Source of the DNA: Lentilactobacillus parakefiri
GTDB lineage: Bacteria; Bacillota; Bacilli; Lactobacillales; Lactobacillaceae
NCBI RefSeq assembly: GCF_002157585.1
Contig: NZ_BDGB01000044.1
Span: 1 to 64,000 of the forward strand
Length of the DNA stretch: 64,000 bases
Direction: 5' to 3'
Part shown: positions 52,795-61,328 of the stretch, piece after piece
How positions within the stretch are numbered: position 1 is the stretch's first letter
How the letters are laid out: each line of letters begins with the position of its first letter
Made by a program: the position numbers and the translations under genes
The notes under the pieces: model-generated
Seen by the model: only the letters and a program-made list of their open reading frames with translations
Told to the model about the DNA's origin: nothing
Database searches by the model: none

Positions 52795-53574
52795 CTACTT
52801 ACGTTTGTGATTTTTAACTGAGGACAGCTTTTGGTCGTTCTCAGTTTTTTTGAGTGTTTTTTGCAACTGGTTGACTTGCCTGGACAAATGATTGACCTGC
52901 TTCGTTAAGTTCTTGAGGGCATCGGTTTGGTCATCGTGATTGTCCTGTGATGTAAAGAAGTCGGTAATGGTTGAGGTTAATAAACCAATAAAACCAATTC
53001 CACCAAGCATCAAGATGGCCGAAACGATTTTGCCGCCATCGGTTTTTGGCGTGATATCGCCATACCCAACTGTGGTGGCCGTTGAAATAGCCCACCACAG
53101 AGAATTCTGGAGAGAATCATGTTCAAATGAGGCGAAAATCAGCGAGCTGAAAATAAGGATGACTAAACTAATGGATAATAGGTAAATGAAGCCGGTATCG
53201 TAAAGAAATTTGTGCAGGGCGGTAGTCCATTTACCCGATAAGCCGAACCGCCACAAAAGATTGTAGTAGCGGACGATCGAATAGATTCTGGCAATCCGAA
53301 AGAAGATAAAAATCGGGTGGGAGGGAATCAGTGCGATTAGGTCAAACAAATTGGAGATTAAGAAATCCTTTTTTGACTTGGCCCGTTTGAAACGAATCAA
53401 ATAGTCGATCAGGAAAAAGAGCCATATGAGTGCAAAAATCACTCGGTATGGCCCTTTACTGAGGGTAATTTTAGTCGTAAGGGCAAGAATTGCCAAGACA
53501 AAGGAAACCAGTGCCAATGAAACCACAAGAATATTATAAAGTAAGATTGGCGTTTCCTTAGTAGCTTGTTTCAT
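52795..53574 (-). CDS. Voltage-gated-type potassium channel
   Basis: A 259-residue six-helix channel with the selectivity filter TTVGYGDITP (168-176). The S4-like segment has only a few Arg residues (FFRIARIYSIVRYY), so voltage sensing may be weak. The tail after the pore is a Lys/Gln-rich coiled coil (QVNHLSRQVNQLQKTLKK) likely to set tetramer assembly; no RCK domain. Gaps of 14 bases to the LtaS-like gene and 17 bases to the UvrA-like gene indicate one operon. Confidence 0.88.
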   Translation of the reverse strand: MKQATKETPILLYNILVVSLALVSFVLAILALTTKITLSKGPYRVIFALIWLFFLIDYLIRFKRAKSKKDFLISNLFDLIALIPSHPIFIFFRIARIYSIVRYYNLLWRFGLSGKWTTALHKFLYDTGFIYLLSISLVILIFSSLIFASFEHDSLQNSLWWAISTATTVGYGDITPKTDGGKIVSAILMLGGIGFIGLLTSTITDFFTSQDNHDDQTDALKNLTKQVNHLSRQVNQLQKTLKKTENDQKLSSVKNHKRK

Positions 53575-53588
53575 CTCAGATTTCCCCC

Positions 53589-55733
53589 TTAACGGCTGCT
53601 GTCGTTATTATTTGCATCTGGATTGGTAATCTTGATTCGGTTGCTGTCAGTTGTTTTATGGTGAATTTCCGGCGCGTCGGTAAAGTATTCCTTCCAAGTC
53701 GATTTATCGCCGTTCTTGGAGTAGATACTGGTTGACTTCTTACCCAAGCGGTTCTCAATCCGCTTTTCTTTTTGGTAAAGGTCGGCATAGTTGTAATTGC
53801 GTGGATCGATGGCGGTAAAGCCCTTAGGATGATAGAAGCGCAAAAGGTTCTTTTCATTTAACGAGTCCGACAGCGAAAGTTCAGTCTGAACCCGTTCCTT
53901 GTCCTTCTTGACTTGAGCCTGTTGGCGCTTGGTTAACTTCAAGAGCTGACCAGTCTTATTGGAATAAATGTCGCCGCTCAACGAAGTGAACGCTGGGCTG
54001 ACCCAATCCTGATTTCTAAAGGCCACTACTTGGTCATGCTGTTTGGATAAAATGTCGGTACCAAATTGGACGTAGCGCTTGCTGCTAATACCTAAGAGAT
54101 GCATTAAAGTCGGCAGGACGTCAATTTCACCGGCATATTTTTTAGACACAAAGCCGTTTTTTTGACCAGGCACGTCAATGATCAATGGTACCCGCTGAAG
54201 TTGGGCGTTGTCAAAATCATTCCAGTCGTCAGGATTCTTGCCTAATGCCTTGGCCAAATTGGTGTTTTCCGAGTTGGAAATCCCATAGTGGTCACCATAA
54301 AGCAGAATCAAGGAATGTTTGAGCAGGCCGGTTTTTCTGAGGTAGTTATAGAACTCATGGACGGCTTGATCGAGGTAGTGGGCGGTCAAGAAGTAGTTGT
54401 CCACCACATCATCGCCGGTATTGGTTGTTTTGAAATTGGTATCTTCCTTATCCAAATCGTATGGGAAATGGTTGGTAACGGTGATATATTTGACGTAGAA
54501 CGGCTGTTGAAGATTCTGAAGATACTTAACGGAATCTCTGAACAACAGCTTGTCTTTTAAGCCATAGCCTAAGGAGCGGTCACCAGTGGTGTTGTAATAA
54601 CTGGCATCAAAGAAATATTGATAGCCCATGTTCTTATAAACGTTGTTGCGGTTCCAGAAGCTCGCAATATTTCCGTGGAAGACAGCGCTGGTATATCCAC
54701 GGCGCTGTTTTAAGATGGCGGGAGCGGCTTGGAAGGTGTTGTCACTGCCAAGCTGGGCGAACAACGATCCCTGAGGTAAGCCATAAGTACTGGTCTCCAG
54801 CATGTTTTCGGCGTCAGAGGTCTTTCCTTGACCAACTTGGTGAAAGAAGTTCTTGAAGGCGTAGGAAGATTTGCTCTTATAAAGCTTGTTTAAAAATGGC
54901 GTGACTTCTTGACCGTTGATTTTCTTGCCGATCAAAAATTGCTGGAAACTTTCCAGGTGAATCACAATGACGTTTTTACCCTTGGCAATCCCGTAGAACT
55001 TTTTATTGGGCTTTGCATAGTGCTTGCGGGTGAATTTTAAGACGTCGTTTAATTCTGATTTAGTGGCCGTGGCCCGTAAATCGTTATTGTGCTGTGACTT
55101 CAGCCCATCATAGACCGTAAAGGCATCCAAGCCGAGATATTTGACTATGTAAGCACGATCGAAGGTCCGAGTCAGCAGTTGGGGCCGATCCATTTCGGCT
55201 AATGACAAGTTAACGGCGAAAAAGAGCACCGAAAATGACGTCACTGCCAGCCCAATCCGGCGATTGAGTGGCCGTGGATCGATCTTAATTTTCCGAAAGA
55301 CCAACAACCCGATAATCACAATCAGATCAATCCAATAAAGAATATCATGGACGTTGGTTAGCGCCAGTGAACTGCCGCTGAGCCCCTGGTTGACTTTCGA
55401 GTAGCCGGTCATGGTGCTGACGGTCATGAAATCAGTAAATTCCCGAAAGTAAATCACATTTAAATATAGCAAAACCGTATTCAAAATTGAAATCAAGATG
55501 GCCAGAGGATAGAAGAACCGGCTCTTCTTGAAGTAAAGCGCAATGCTTAACAGTAAAGTGGTGGTTGCCAGTGGGTTAATCAAGACAATGAGAAATTGAA
55601 AGGGATTGGTGATTCCTAGTCCGAGGTCGACAAAATAGGCCAACATAGTTTTGGCCCAAAAGCAAATGATTAATAAAACGATGAACCCTTTTCGAGTGCT
55701 GCATTTTTCCAAGGCCCAGCTTAAATATTTCAA
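53589..55733 (-). CDS. ltaS: LTA synthase family protein
   Basis: A 714-residue protein with five N-terminal helices and an extracellular sulfatase-like domain. Active-site residues are visible: Glu261 (IHLESFQ), nucleophile Thr305 in GQGKTSDAENML, LYGDHYG and a His in VTNHFPY. It polymerises glycerol phosphate from phosphatidylglycerol onto a glycolipid anchor, or primes the chain, depending on paralogue. The start is a TTG behind AAGGAG. First gene of a three-gene operon. Confidence 0.88.
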   Translation of the reverse strand: MKYLSWALEKCSTRKGFIVLLIICFWAKTMLAYFVDLGLGITNPFQFLIVLINPLATTTLLLSIALYFKKSRFFYPLAILISILNTVLLYLNVIYFREFTDFMTVSTMTGYSKVNQGLSGSSLALTNVHDILYWIDLIVIIGLLVFRKIKIDPRPLNRRIGLAVTSFSVLFFAVNLSLAEMDRPQLLTRTFDRAYIVKYLGLDAFTVYDGLKSQHNNDLRATATKSELNDVLKFTRKHYAKPNKKFYGIAKGKNVIVIHLESFQQFLIGKKINGQEVTPFLNKLYKSKSSYAFKNFFHQVGQGKTSDAENMLETSTYGLPQGSLFAQLGSDNTFQAAPAILKQRRGYTSAVFHGNIASFWNRNNVYKNMGYQYFFDASYYNTTGDRSLGYGLKDKLLFRDSVKYLQNLQQPFYVKYITVTNHFPYDLDKEDTNFKTTNTGDDVVDNYFLTAHYLDQAVHEFYNYLRKTGLLKHSLILLYGDHYGISNSENTNLAKALGKNPDDWNDFDNAQLQRVPLIIDVPGQKNGFVSKKYAGEIDVLPTLMHLLGISSKRYVQFGTDILSKQHDQVVAFRNQDWVSPAFTSLSGDIYSNKTGQLLKLTKRQQAQVKKDKERVQTELSLSDSLNEKNLLRFYHPKGFTAIDPRNYNYADLYQKEKRIENRLGKKSTSIYSKNGDKSTWKEYFTDAPEIHHKTTDSNRIKITNPDANNNDSSR

Positions 55734-55894
55734 AACAGTAAGCTCCTTACAATAATTACTTGTTTCATCTTATCAAAAAAAGCGCAGAAATATTAAAAAT
55801 CAAGTGATTTTGCAGAAATCTTAAGTTGATTGGTGTGCGCGGATTCTCAAAAAATTGTTATACTTTACGTATTAAGGGTAAAGGATGTGTCATC

Positions 55895-56557
55895 ATGAGT
55901 AAATTTAATTTGTACATGGTTCGTCACGGTCAGACCTACTTTAACATTTATAACAAACTACAAGGGTGGAGTAACTCGCCACTGACTGAAAAAGGTATTC
56001 AAAATGCGGTTGATACTGGTGAAAAATTAAAAAACACCAAGTTTGCTGCGGCTTATTGCAGTGATACCACTCGGGCAGAACAGACGGCTCAAACAATTCT
56101 AGACAAAAATGACGCCTCAGACATTGATGCCCCGATCACCTCAATGTTTTTCCGTGAGGAGTTCTACGGCTACTTTGAGGGTAACGATATGAGCCAGGCC
56201 TGGTATTTGGCAGGCGCCCCCCATGGACTGCCCACCTTCAGAGATATTGTTGAAAAATATTCCATTGGTAAAGCGAAGGATTATTTGAAGGAAGCGGATC
56301 CCTTCCACCAAGCTGAAAACAACCAGGAATACTGGACGCGTTTAGACCAGGGATTTGACCTGATCAAGCAGAACCCGGATATTAAGGATGGCGACAATGT
56401 CCTGTTAATCAGTCATGGTAACACCTTGCTGAGTATTGTGGAACGCTATGGCAAGGGTCAATTTGATGTGACTGAGCGGCCAGCCAACGGCAGTTTGACG
56501 AAGCTTACCGTTGACGGAGATGACATTCAAGTTGTTTCGTTTAATCAGCAATCCTAA
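55895..56557 (+). CDS. Histidine phosphatase (phosphoglycerate mutase family)
   Basis: A 220-residue protein from the ATG at 55895 behind AAAGGATG. The catalytic His is in MVRHGQTYFNIYNKLQGWSN, the second His in LLISHGNTLLS, and the acid in FREEFYGYFEGN. Lactobacilli carry many such paralogues; this one is more likely a broad phosphatase than the glycolytic mutase because the substrate loop differs. It is followed 18 bases later by a GNAT gene. Confidence 0.88.
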   Translation: MSKFNLYMVRHGQTYFNIYNKLQGWSNSPLTEKGIQNAVDTGEKLKNTKFAAAYCSDTTRAEQTAQTILDKNDASDIDAPITSMFFREEFYGYFEGNDMSQAWYLAGAPHGLPTFRDIVEKYSIGKAKDYLKEADPFHQAENNQEYWTRLDQGFDLIKQNPDIKDGDNVLLISHGNTLLSIVERYGKGQFDVTERPANGSLTKLTVDGDDIQVVSFNQQS

Positions 56558-56575
56558 TACGAGGTAGGTATAAAT

Positions 56576-57022
56576 GTGGAGATTAAATTAACTGATCAAT
56601 TGGATCAAATTTATCAAGATGCCAGAACAATCCGTCATCATGTCTTCGTCGAGGAACAGGGGATTCCTGAAACGGCTGAATTTGACGGCACTGATTCCGA
56701 TGCCATTCATTTTGTTGGTTATGTAGATGGTGAACCGGTGGTGACTGCGAGAACCACCGTCACCAAAGAAGGTGTCCATATTCAATGGGTCGCAACCGAA
56801 AGGACTGCCCGACATCAAGGCTATGCCAAGCAGCTGCTGGAATACTTGCTGAACCAACCAATGTTTGAAGATGCCCAGATGTTTTATCTAGGTGCGCAAA
56901 AAACTGCGGTTGGCTTTTATCGAACCCTGGGGTTTGAGGAATACGGAAAGCCGTTTGAAGAGGTGGGCATTCCCCACGTGAATATGCGGCGAGCTCAGTC
57001 GGCTGCTGGCAATCATGAATGA
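56576..57022 (+). CDS. GNAT-family acetyltransferase
   Basis: A 148-residue N-acetyltransferase, YjcF/ElaA-like. It shows IRHHVFVEEQGIPETAEFDGTD at the N-terminus and the acetyl-CoA loop VATERTARHQGYAKQLLEYLL, then FYLGAQKTAVGFYRTLGFEEYG. Acceptor substrate unknown. The start is a GTG behind GAGGTAGG, and it probably shares the phosphatase transcript. Confidence 0.85.
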   Translation: MEIKLTDQLDQIYQDARTIRHHVFVEEQGIPETAEFDGTDSDAIHFVGYVDGEPVVTARTTVTKEGVHIQWVATERTARHQGYAKQLLEYLLNQPMFEDAQMFYLGAQKTAVGFYRTLGFEEYGKPFEEVGIPHVNMRRAQSAAGNHE

Positions 57023-57049
57023 GTCTAGATTAACAATATTAACGAGTGA

Positions 57050-57088
57050 GATTCAAACGGTCAATTCAAGCCGTTTGGATCTTTTTTT
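57050..57088 (+). terminator. Terminator of the GNAT gene
   Basis: GATTCAAACGG pairs with CCGTTTGGATC (one mismatch) and is followed by TTTTTTT. Confidence 0.85.
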
Positions 57089-57197
57089 GGTATTGAGTCG
57101 GTCAAGGCCATGATAGCAAAGTGGCCTTTTGCTTGACAAAATGGCCAAATAAAACAGAATAAGAGTGATTAAATGAACGATTCCAGGGGGGATTGGC

Positions 57198-58430
57198 ATG
57201 GATCGATTAATGGCCCATTCAATGAAAGCTTATCAAAGCAAGTTTGCCGGGGTGATTCAGGAAACCTTGGCGCTTTTGTTCCCAATTATGTTGCTGGGAA
57301 GTTTTGCCGAAGTCTTAAAATATTCTTTTTTAACGCCGAGTGGTTTTGTGGCGACAATCTTTGGGATTACCAAATGGCTGCCCGCCGCCAAACAAATTTC
57401 GCAACTGTTGGGACTGATTGTTCACTGTACAGTTGATATGATCGCACTATATGGCGCATATGGCGTTACCTACAGCACGACTAAAGCGTACGGGAGGCAA
57501 ACATCGGCTCTTTCGGGCGCCATCGGTCTATTGGCGTTTTTGATGGTTACCTATCAGCCGCATAGCCATGGACAACTGCTTTTCAATCGCACTTTGATGG
57601 GGCAGGGGCTGTTAATCGCCCTCATGATTGGCTACATTGTTGGACGCATCATCGTGACATTTGAGAAACGGCGGGGGCTGAGATCTTACCAGATTATTTG
57701 GCCGTTACTCCTGGTGGCGGTTTTGTCAATTGCTGTCAATGTGGCTGTCAGCTTCATTAGGAGCCCGGAAGTCCAATCGTTCATTTCATCAACTGTCATG
57801 CATGCTGTTTCGGCCAACGCTCTTTCCTATGTTGTCGGGATGGGTCTTTTGACTGATCTGCTGTCGTGGATGGCGGTTGGTGGGCCGTTTTCCGCAAACC
57901 CGACCTTTACCGATCCGGCTGAGCTGGCTAATTTAAATCATGCGCTCAAAACCGGGTCGGCTTTCAACGTTCCGTTCCAGTATACCGACGTTACCCTGTT
58001 TCATAGCTTTGCCAATTTCGGTGGTAATGGTGCGGTTCTGGCAATGATTATAGCGATTTTGATTTTTTCCAAACGGCGGCGTTTCTTGACTGTGTCTAGG
58101 TGGTCCATTTTTCCAGCCCTGTTTAATAATAATTACGCGATGATGCTGGGGATTCCGATTGTCTATAATCCAGTATTTCTAATCCCATTTTTGTTGGCAC
58201 CGCTGGTTAATATGATTGTTGCCGCCGTTTTTTTAGCGCTTAAATGGATTCCAGCCGCCGTGTATCCTGTGCCGGCTGGTGCGCCGGGGCCTTTGATTGG
58301 CTTTTTAGGGACCAACGGCAATTGGCTGGCATTAATCCTTGGTGCGTTTTTGATCTTAATTGATGTGTTGATTTATATGCCATTTGTCAAACTGTATGAT
58401 CGACTTGATCAAAATAGGGGTGAGCAATGA
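57198..58430 (+). CDS. PTS EIIC component, lactose/cellobiose type, orphan
   Basis: A 410-residue membrane protein with about ten helices, typical for the EIIC of the lactose/cellobiose PTS family: HTVD-like HCTVDMIALYGAYGVTY region, GGNGAVLAMIIAI, GIPIVYNPVFLIPFLLAPLVNM and the closing PVPAGAPGPLIGFLGTNGNW. No EIIA or EIIB domain is fused or adjacent, so it must borrow them or act otherwise. AGGGGGG ribosome site. Its TGA overlaps the start of the next gene (ATGA), which ties it to a secreted hydrolase rather than to a sugar enzyme. Confidence 0.8.
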   Translation: MDRLMAHSMKAYQSKFAGVIQETLALLFPIMLLGSFAEVLKYSFLTPSGFVATIFGITKWLPAAKQISQLLGLIVHCTVDMIALYGAYGVTYSTTKAYGRQTSALSGAIGLLAFLMVTYQPHSHGQLLFNRTLMGQGLLIALMIGYIVGRIIVTFEKRRGLRSYQIIWPLLLVAVLSIAVNVAVSFIRSPEVQSFISSTVMHAVSANALSYVVGMGLLTDLLSWMAVGGPFSANPTFTDPAELANLNHALKTGSAFNVPFQYTDVTLFHSFANFGGNGAVLAMIIAILIFSKRRRFLTVSRWSIFPALFNNNYAMMLGIPIVYNPVFLIPFLLAPLVNMIVAAVFLALKWIPAAVYPVPAGAPGPLIGFLGTNGNWLALILGAFLILIDVLIYMPFVKLYDRLDQNRGEQ

Positions 58431-59299
58431 TGAAACGAACCGTTAAAATCTGGCTGTGGGCCATCTTTGGAGGATTGCTGTCGATCGTCTTGATAGTTGC
58501 CTCACTCCAATGGTCTAACCAAAACGTCAGTGAGTTAACGCGACATCATAATTCGCAATTGTCCCCGGTTATTATGATCCCAGGGAGTTCAGCCACTGAG
58601 AATCGTTTTGATGGGCTGGTCAGCGAAATTAACCGCCATCGAGAAAATCCGCATAGTTTGTTGAAGGTCAAGATTATGAACAATGACAAACTTCACTTTA
58701 CTGGTCGAATCAGACCTGGTGACAATGAGCCAGTCATTGTGGTTGGCTTTCAAAACAACAAGGATGGCTATAGCAATATTAAGCAGCAGGCACGCCAGTT
58801 TAACGTGATTTTTCATACCTTGGTCAGCAGACTCGATTTTAATAATTTTAAAGCGGTCGGGCATTCTAATGGTGGTTTAATTTACACCGTCTTTTTGGAA
58901 AACTATTTTTCACAATATTCAAATGACGTTCGGATGACCAAACTGATGACGATTGGGTCGCCATTTAACTTCAATGAACGATCGATTGATAATAAAACGC
59001 AAATGTTATCTGATTTCATCAAGAATAGACGCAAGCTTCCCAATAATTTGACGGTTTATTCAGTCGCCGGAACCGAGAACTACACTTCTGATGGGTTGGT
59101 GCCACTGGTGAGCGTTGCCGCCGGCAGGTACGTCTTTCAGGGGGAGGTTGCCCACTTTACGACCATCACGGTTTCTGGGTCGAATGCCGAACACTCTGAT
59201 TTACCAGAGAATAAACAGATTGTTGACTTGATTAATCGATATATTCTCCACTCCAAAAAGGTTCCAAGGGTGCGACAAAATGAACCGCGGTTAAACTGA
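58427..59299 (+). CDS. DUF915-type alpha/beta hydrolase, membrane anchored
   Basis: A 290-residue protein with one N-terminal signal anchor (about 8-30) and an extracellular hydrolase domain. VIMIPGSSATENRFDGLV, nucleophile GHSNGG, DGLVPLVS (acid) and a late His (NAEHSDLPEN) match the DUF915 family common in lactobacilli. It starts inside the stop codon of the EIIC gene (ATG 58427 or 58430). Substrate unknown. Its tail overlaps the convergent acyltransferase gene by 9 bases. Confidence 0.82.
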   Translation: MMKRTVKIWLWAIFGGLLSIVLIVASLQWSNQNVSELTRHHNSQLSPVIMIPGSSATENRFDGLVSEINRHRENPHSLLKVKIMNNDKLHFTGRIRPGDNEPVIVVGFQNNKDGYSNIKQQARQFNVIFHTLVSRLDFNNFKAVGHSNGGLIYTVFLENYFSQYSNDVRMTKLMTIGSPFNFNERSIDNKTQMLSDFIKNRRKLPNNLTVYSVAGTENYTSDGLVPLVSVAAGRYVFQGEVAHFTTITVSGSNAEHSDLPENKQIVDLINRYILHSKKVPRVRQNEPRLN

Positions 59300-60394
59300 G
59301 CGTCTCCGAAAGCGTCTGTTAAGCCAGGCCCAGCTCTTATGAATGACAATTGCGGATGCCAAGGACAGTAACCATGTGCCGACATATACGACTAAAATGC
59401 CAAGGACGGGGCGCCGGTTCGTCAGTGCGTTGCCAAATCCCCACCAAAGCAGCTGATTCCAAAAGACGTTCGACAGGAAAGCCGGATAGGCATAATTCGC
59501 TAAGCGGTGGATTAAGTGAGTGATTGGGAGTTGGCGGGTGAGCTGGTAGCTGCCTAAAGCAGCAATCAGCCCAATCATACTCATATCATAGAGGGTCATT
59601 GACGGCTTGTAGTAGGGGGCGTTGGTCAGGTGAATGGGGAACCGAAAGGCAAATAATTCGGCGTTAGTCCAAATGAAGGCGGAAACGGCAATAACCGCCA
59701 TCAACCACCATTTTTGAGAGAAGCGATGGATTTTTTGGTGGTACTGCCATGACAGCGTACCAATGACTGCGTACAACAAGAAGCTGACAAATATTCTGTC
59801 CAAAAGGTACCACTTGTTGGCATGTGGTCCGTGAAAGACTTGTTGGTCGTAGAAGATCAGCCAGATGAATTGGATCACCAAGGTTGCCAGCAGAACCAAC
59901 TGTCCCCGGTGTTTGCTTTGCCCACACCAGCTGGCCAGCCACCAGAAAAACGGCATTAAAACGATGAATTGCAGCATCATCGAATTGTACCAGAGGTGTG
60001 GAGCTGCATTGCCATTGACGAATTGCCAAACAAAGCTGCCGATCGATTGGTAGTGACTCACTTGTTGGACATTCGGCATGATCAACAAATAAATGAACGT
60101 CCAAGCAATTGTGGGGATGAACAACGAATGCCACATTTGCAGGAGATAGCCCCGGTAGCTCAAATCAGTGTCGTGGGTGACCCGCATGGTTGTATACAAG
60201 ATCCCGGTGATGAACGCCGGTGCCGTGAATTTGATTAGATTATAGCTGATACCAATGCCAATCTGGACATTGATGGTTGGATGGGTTTGAAGCCCTTGGG
60301 CCAAAATTGTTTGCAGCATGACAGCGGTACAGGCAAAGACTTTCAGATAGTCGCCGATGTCAGGCGTGCTGGGGGACTTGATTCCGTAATTCAT
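59291..60394 (-). CDS. Acyltransferase 3 family membrane protein
   Basis: A 367-residue protein with about ten helices of the acyltransferase_3 type (FACTAVMLQTILAQG near the start; PHLWYNSMMLQFIVLMPFFWWL). Many family members O-acetylate peptidoglycan, teichoic acid or exopolysaccharide. The usual early catalytic His after the first helix is not obvious: the segment reads KVFACTAVMLQTILAQG where many relatives have an Arg-X10-His pattern. Function is therefore uncertain. AAGGAG before the ATG. Confidence 0.75.
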   Translation of the reverse strand: MNYGIKSPSTPDIGDYLKVFACTAVMLQTILAQGLQTHPTINVQIGIGISYNLIKFTAPAFITGILYTTMRVTHDTDLSYRGYLLQMWHSLFIPTIAWTFIYLLIMPNVQQVSHYQSIGSFVWQFVNGNAAPHLWYNSMMLQFIVLMPFFWWLASWCGQSKHRGQLVLLATLVIQFIWLIFYDQQVFHGPHANKWYLLDRIFVSFLLYAVIGTLSWQYHQKIHRFSQKWWLMAVIAVSAFIWTNAELFAFRFPIHLTNAPYYKPSMTLYDMSMIGLIAALGSYQLTRQLPITHLIHRLANYAYPAFLSNVFWNQLLWWGFGNALTNRRPVLGILVVYVGTWLLSLASAIVIHKSWAWLNRRFRRRSV

Positions 60395-60458
60395 GTTCTT
60401 AACTCCTTGAAGGATTGTTTACTACCAATATACCAAGTAAAAGTAAATTTAGAATAAC

Positions 60459-60498
60459 AAAAAGAGGCTGGAAACAAATGAATGTTTCCAGTCTCTTT
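60459..60498 (-). terminator. Terminator of the NlpC/P60 gene
   Basis: AAAGAGGCTGGAAACA pairs with TGTTTCCAGTCTCTTT (one G-T pair) and on the minus strand runs into TTTTTG. Confidence 0.85.
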
Positions 60499-60546
60499 AA
60501 GTGATAGTTGATTGAATTGTTGTTATGTGTCTATGTGGTAGAAAGA

Positions 60547-61038
60547 TTAATCGTCGGTATCGTCGTCTTCGTTAAAGTTAACAACGTGAGCAGAACCAAC
60601 ATAATTCCACCATGGTGCTTTGACAGTTTCAGTAATCACACCGCGGTTTTGAGCATCGATCATCTTGCCGTTACCAATGTATAAACCAACGTGAGAAATT
60701 GATGCTGCGCTCCAGCCGAAGAATACTAAATCACCTTTTTGCAGGTTCTTATATGAAACTTTCTGGCCGGCGTTATATTGTGCTTGAGCAGTGCGAGGAA
60801 GCGTAACACTGGCAGCCTTCTTGTAAACGTAACTGGTAAAACCGGAGCAGTCAAAGGCTGAAGGACCAGTTGCACCATAAACATATGGCTTGCCTAGATT
60901 TTGCTTAGCAACTTTATAAACTGCTGAATATGAGGCATCAGTGTCGGGAGCTTTTGATGCCTGAGCATCTTGGAAACCGGCGAATGACAATGTGAACAAT
61001 GCGACTAAAGTTAGTAATATTTTTGTATGTAATTTCAT
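60547..61038 (-). CDS. Secreted NlpC/P60 peptidoglycan endopeptidase
   Basis: A 163-residue secreted enzyme: signal peptide (about 1-28, ending AQASK), then the NlpC/P60 domain with catalytic Cys64 (AFDCSGFTSYVYKKA), His in ISHVGLYIGNG and a third polar residue near IDAQNRG. It cuts D-Glu-diaminopimelate or -lysine bonds in wall peptides. There is no LysM or SH3 wall-binding domain, and it ends in a very acidic tail (NEDDDTDD). Own terminator follows. Confidence 0.9.
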   Translation of the reverse strand: MKLHTKILLTLVALFTLSFAGFQDAQASKAPDTDASYSAVYKVAKQNLGKPYVYGATGPSAFDCSGFTSYVYKKAASVTLPRTAQAQYNAGQKVSYKNLQKGDLVFFGWSAASISHVGLYIGNGKMIDAQNRGVITETVKAPWWNYVGSAHVVNFNEDDDTDD

Positions 61039-61218
61039 TTTTTATCAACAACTCCCTATCAAATCTACAGTGATAATAATACCAATGAATTGTTGCAGAA
61101 GTGTAACAAACAATTTGCAATGCAGTTAAATGTCGTATGGCAGTTGAAACATTGGTAACTTAGATTGTGAATGAGCGCTTTCATAGACTGTTGCGAAAGC
61201 ATTTGTAATTGAGCAAAT

Positions 61219-61255
61219 AAAAACGGCGCCCAAGTTGAATTGGACGCCGTTTTTA
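61219..61255. terminator. Terminator after the MMPL gene
   Basis: AAAAACGGCGCCCAA pairs with TTGGACGCCGTTTTT (one mismatch). It works on either strand. The 290-base gap holds this and the nlpC upstream region; no further gene seen. Confidence 0.8.
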
Positions 61256-61328
61256 AGAATCAGCGAAAATAAGTTGCTTAAATTTGTTTGAAGATGACGG
61301 TTTAGAATTGAAAATCTTAATCAATTTT

